NCBI GenBank assembly: GCA_019649035.1
Contig: BMAT01003668.1
Coordinates: 241,686-269,728 of the forward strand
Length of the DNA: 28,043 nt
Reading direction: 5' to 3'
Source: Elysia marginata
Lineage: Eukaryota > Mollusca > Gastropoda > Plakobranchidae
The notes beneath the pieces are model-generated. The model had not been told where the DNA came from. It made no database searches and saw only the letters and a program-made list of their open reading frames with translations. Below, piece by piece: positions 27,497 to 28,043 of this stretch (positions are counted from its first letter, which is position 1; every line of letters starts with the position of its first letter). A program made the translations under genes and the position numbers.

Positions 27497-28043
27497 GAAA
27501 GAGAGAGAGAGTTAGATTGTCACATAGCTAGATACATGGGTGCTTACGTAAGATTCTAGTTTTTTATCAATTGAAAAAGTGTTTAACATTTCTTTCGATA
27601 ATAGAGCTTAAATAAGTGTAAAATCCAGATTTAATTTATATTCATGTCGTTACACATGAGTTTCTTTGCCGTTGAGGAACTCCTTGAACACATGCGTTCT
27701 GCTAGGTAGTTGGTCAACTTTTGTTGATCTGGACTGATTGTGTTCGCAAGCTGAAGTTTTTTTTTCTGTGCATACAGGTTGCCAATTGTTATTATAGTTT
27801 GTTCAGGCTTGGTTTTTTTAATGATAGCATTTTTTTGTTGTTCTGGGAGAAGGCTCTATCATAGAAAGTTTTAGAAAACTACCAAATAATTACTAATAAT
27901 TTGAGGAAGAAACTTATCATAAGTTTAATATTTTGAAGCGAGAGTCACTAAAAAACAGGTTTATGATTATTTGTCTTTTTCAAACCGATAGGGACAAGGA
28001 CAAGAACTCCAGTGATATAACCAACAATTACGTGTAGGAAAAA
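26928..28043 (+). other. Intron 9 of the NRF-like gene, incomplete
   Basis: It begins GTAAGA in phase 1 and runs off the window. I looked for the next expected family segment (a VDxFFxxSG-type motif) and did not find it, so the next exon is to the right. Apart from the microsatellite, nothing recognisable is present. Confidence 0.75.
27348..27512. repeat. Compound GA / GATA microsatellite
   Basis: A GA-rich part (27348-27400) is followed by a GATA tract with few interruptions to about 27495, then GA again to 27512. Long GATA runs of this sort are typically highly variable in length between individuals. Confidence 0.95.

Noticed and set aside
26077..27512. GA and GATA tracts as a CRISPR-like or regularly spaced repeat array
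   Set aside because: The repeats are contiguous simple-sequence units without spacers.
27990..28043. Possible exon 10 at the right edge
   Set aside because: A short open stretch exists, but it does not resemble the next expected part of the acyltransferase domain and its end is not in view.
1..28043. Bacterial operon, prophage or defence system
   Set aside because: There are no ribosome-binding sites with packed genes. Spliced exons, animal LINE types and SINEs show this is animal nuclear DNA.

Overview
This is a window of animal nuclear DNA. It is AT-rich and intron-dominated, full of decayed non-LTR retrotransposons, tRNA-derived SINE heads and microsatellites, and carries no bacterial-style operons. 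The repeat mix (RTE-like, jockey-like and L2/CR1-like LINE remnants, tRNA SINEs, ATT-type tails) and the main gene family point to an invertebrate. A lophotrochozoan, probably a gastropod mollusc, is my best guess, but this is inference and not a measured identification.

The one cellular gene I can support is on the + strand, from the start codon at 6316 to past the right edge. I assembled nine coding exons by hand: 6316-6376, 11040-11137, 12436-12591, 12932-13034, 13369-13541, 20816-20903, 23345-23420, 25414-25811 and 26745-26927. Every junction has GT/AG ends and compatible phases, and they give the first 445 residues of one protein. That protein has a signal peptide, a six-cysteine NRF domain, a transmembrane helix, a long polar linker, and the start of an acyltransferase-3 domain with its R-X10-H motif. 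It is a member of the 'nose resistant to fluoxetine' (NRF-6/NDG-4-like) family. The 3' exons lie beyond 28043.

Layout. 1-6315 is the 5' flank: a dispersed repeat copy, a LINE 3' fragment (minus), a tRNA-like SINE head, a perfect 42-bp foldback, a (ATT)23 tract, a 53-bp minisatellite, a LINE C-terminal scrap, and a diverged direct duplication just upstream of exon 1. Intron 1 (6377-11039) is mostly a broken RTE-like LINE in sense orientation that has itself been interrupted twice. Introns 2-4 are short and plain. Intron 5 (13542-20815) holds a complete SINE with a 12-bp target-site duplication, a jockey-like LINE relic on the minus strand, a second copy of the dispersed repeat, and an unexplained 162-codon minus-strand ORF followed by an A-rich tail. 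Intron 6 holds an L2-like LINE 3' end (minus). Intron 7 holds an L2/CR1-like LINE piece (plus). Introns 8 and 9 hold GA and GATA microsatellites.

I see no convincing undescribed multi-gene system here. The most unusual items are the perfect foldback at 3157-3286, the unidentified ORF at 18405-18893, and the intact SINE.
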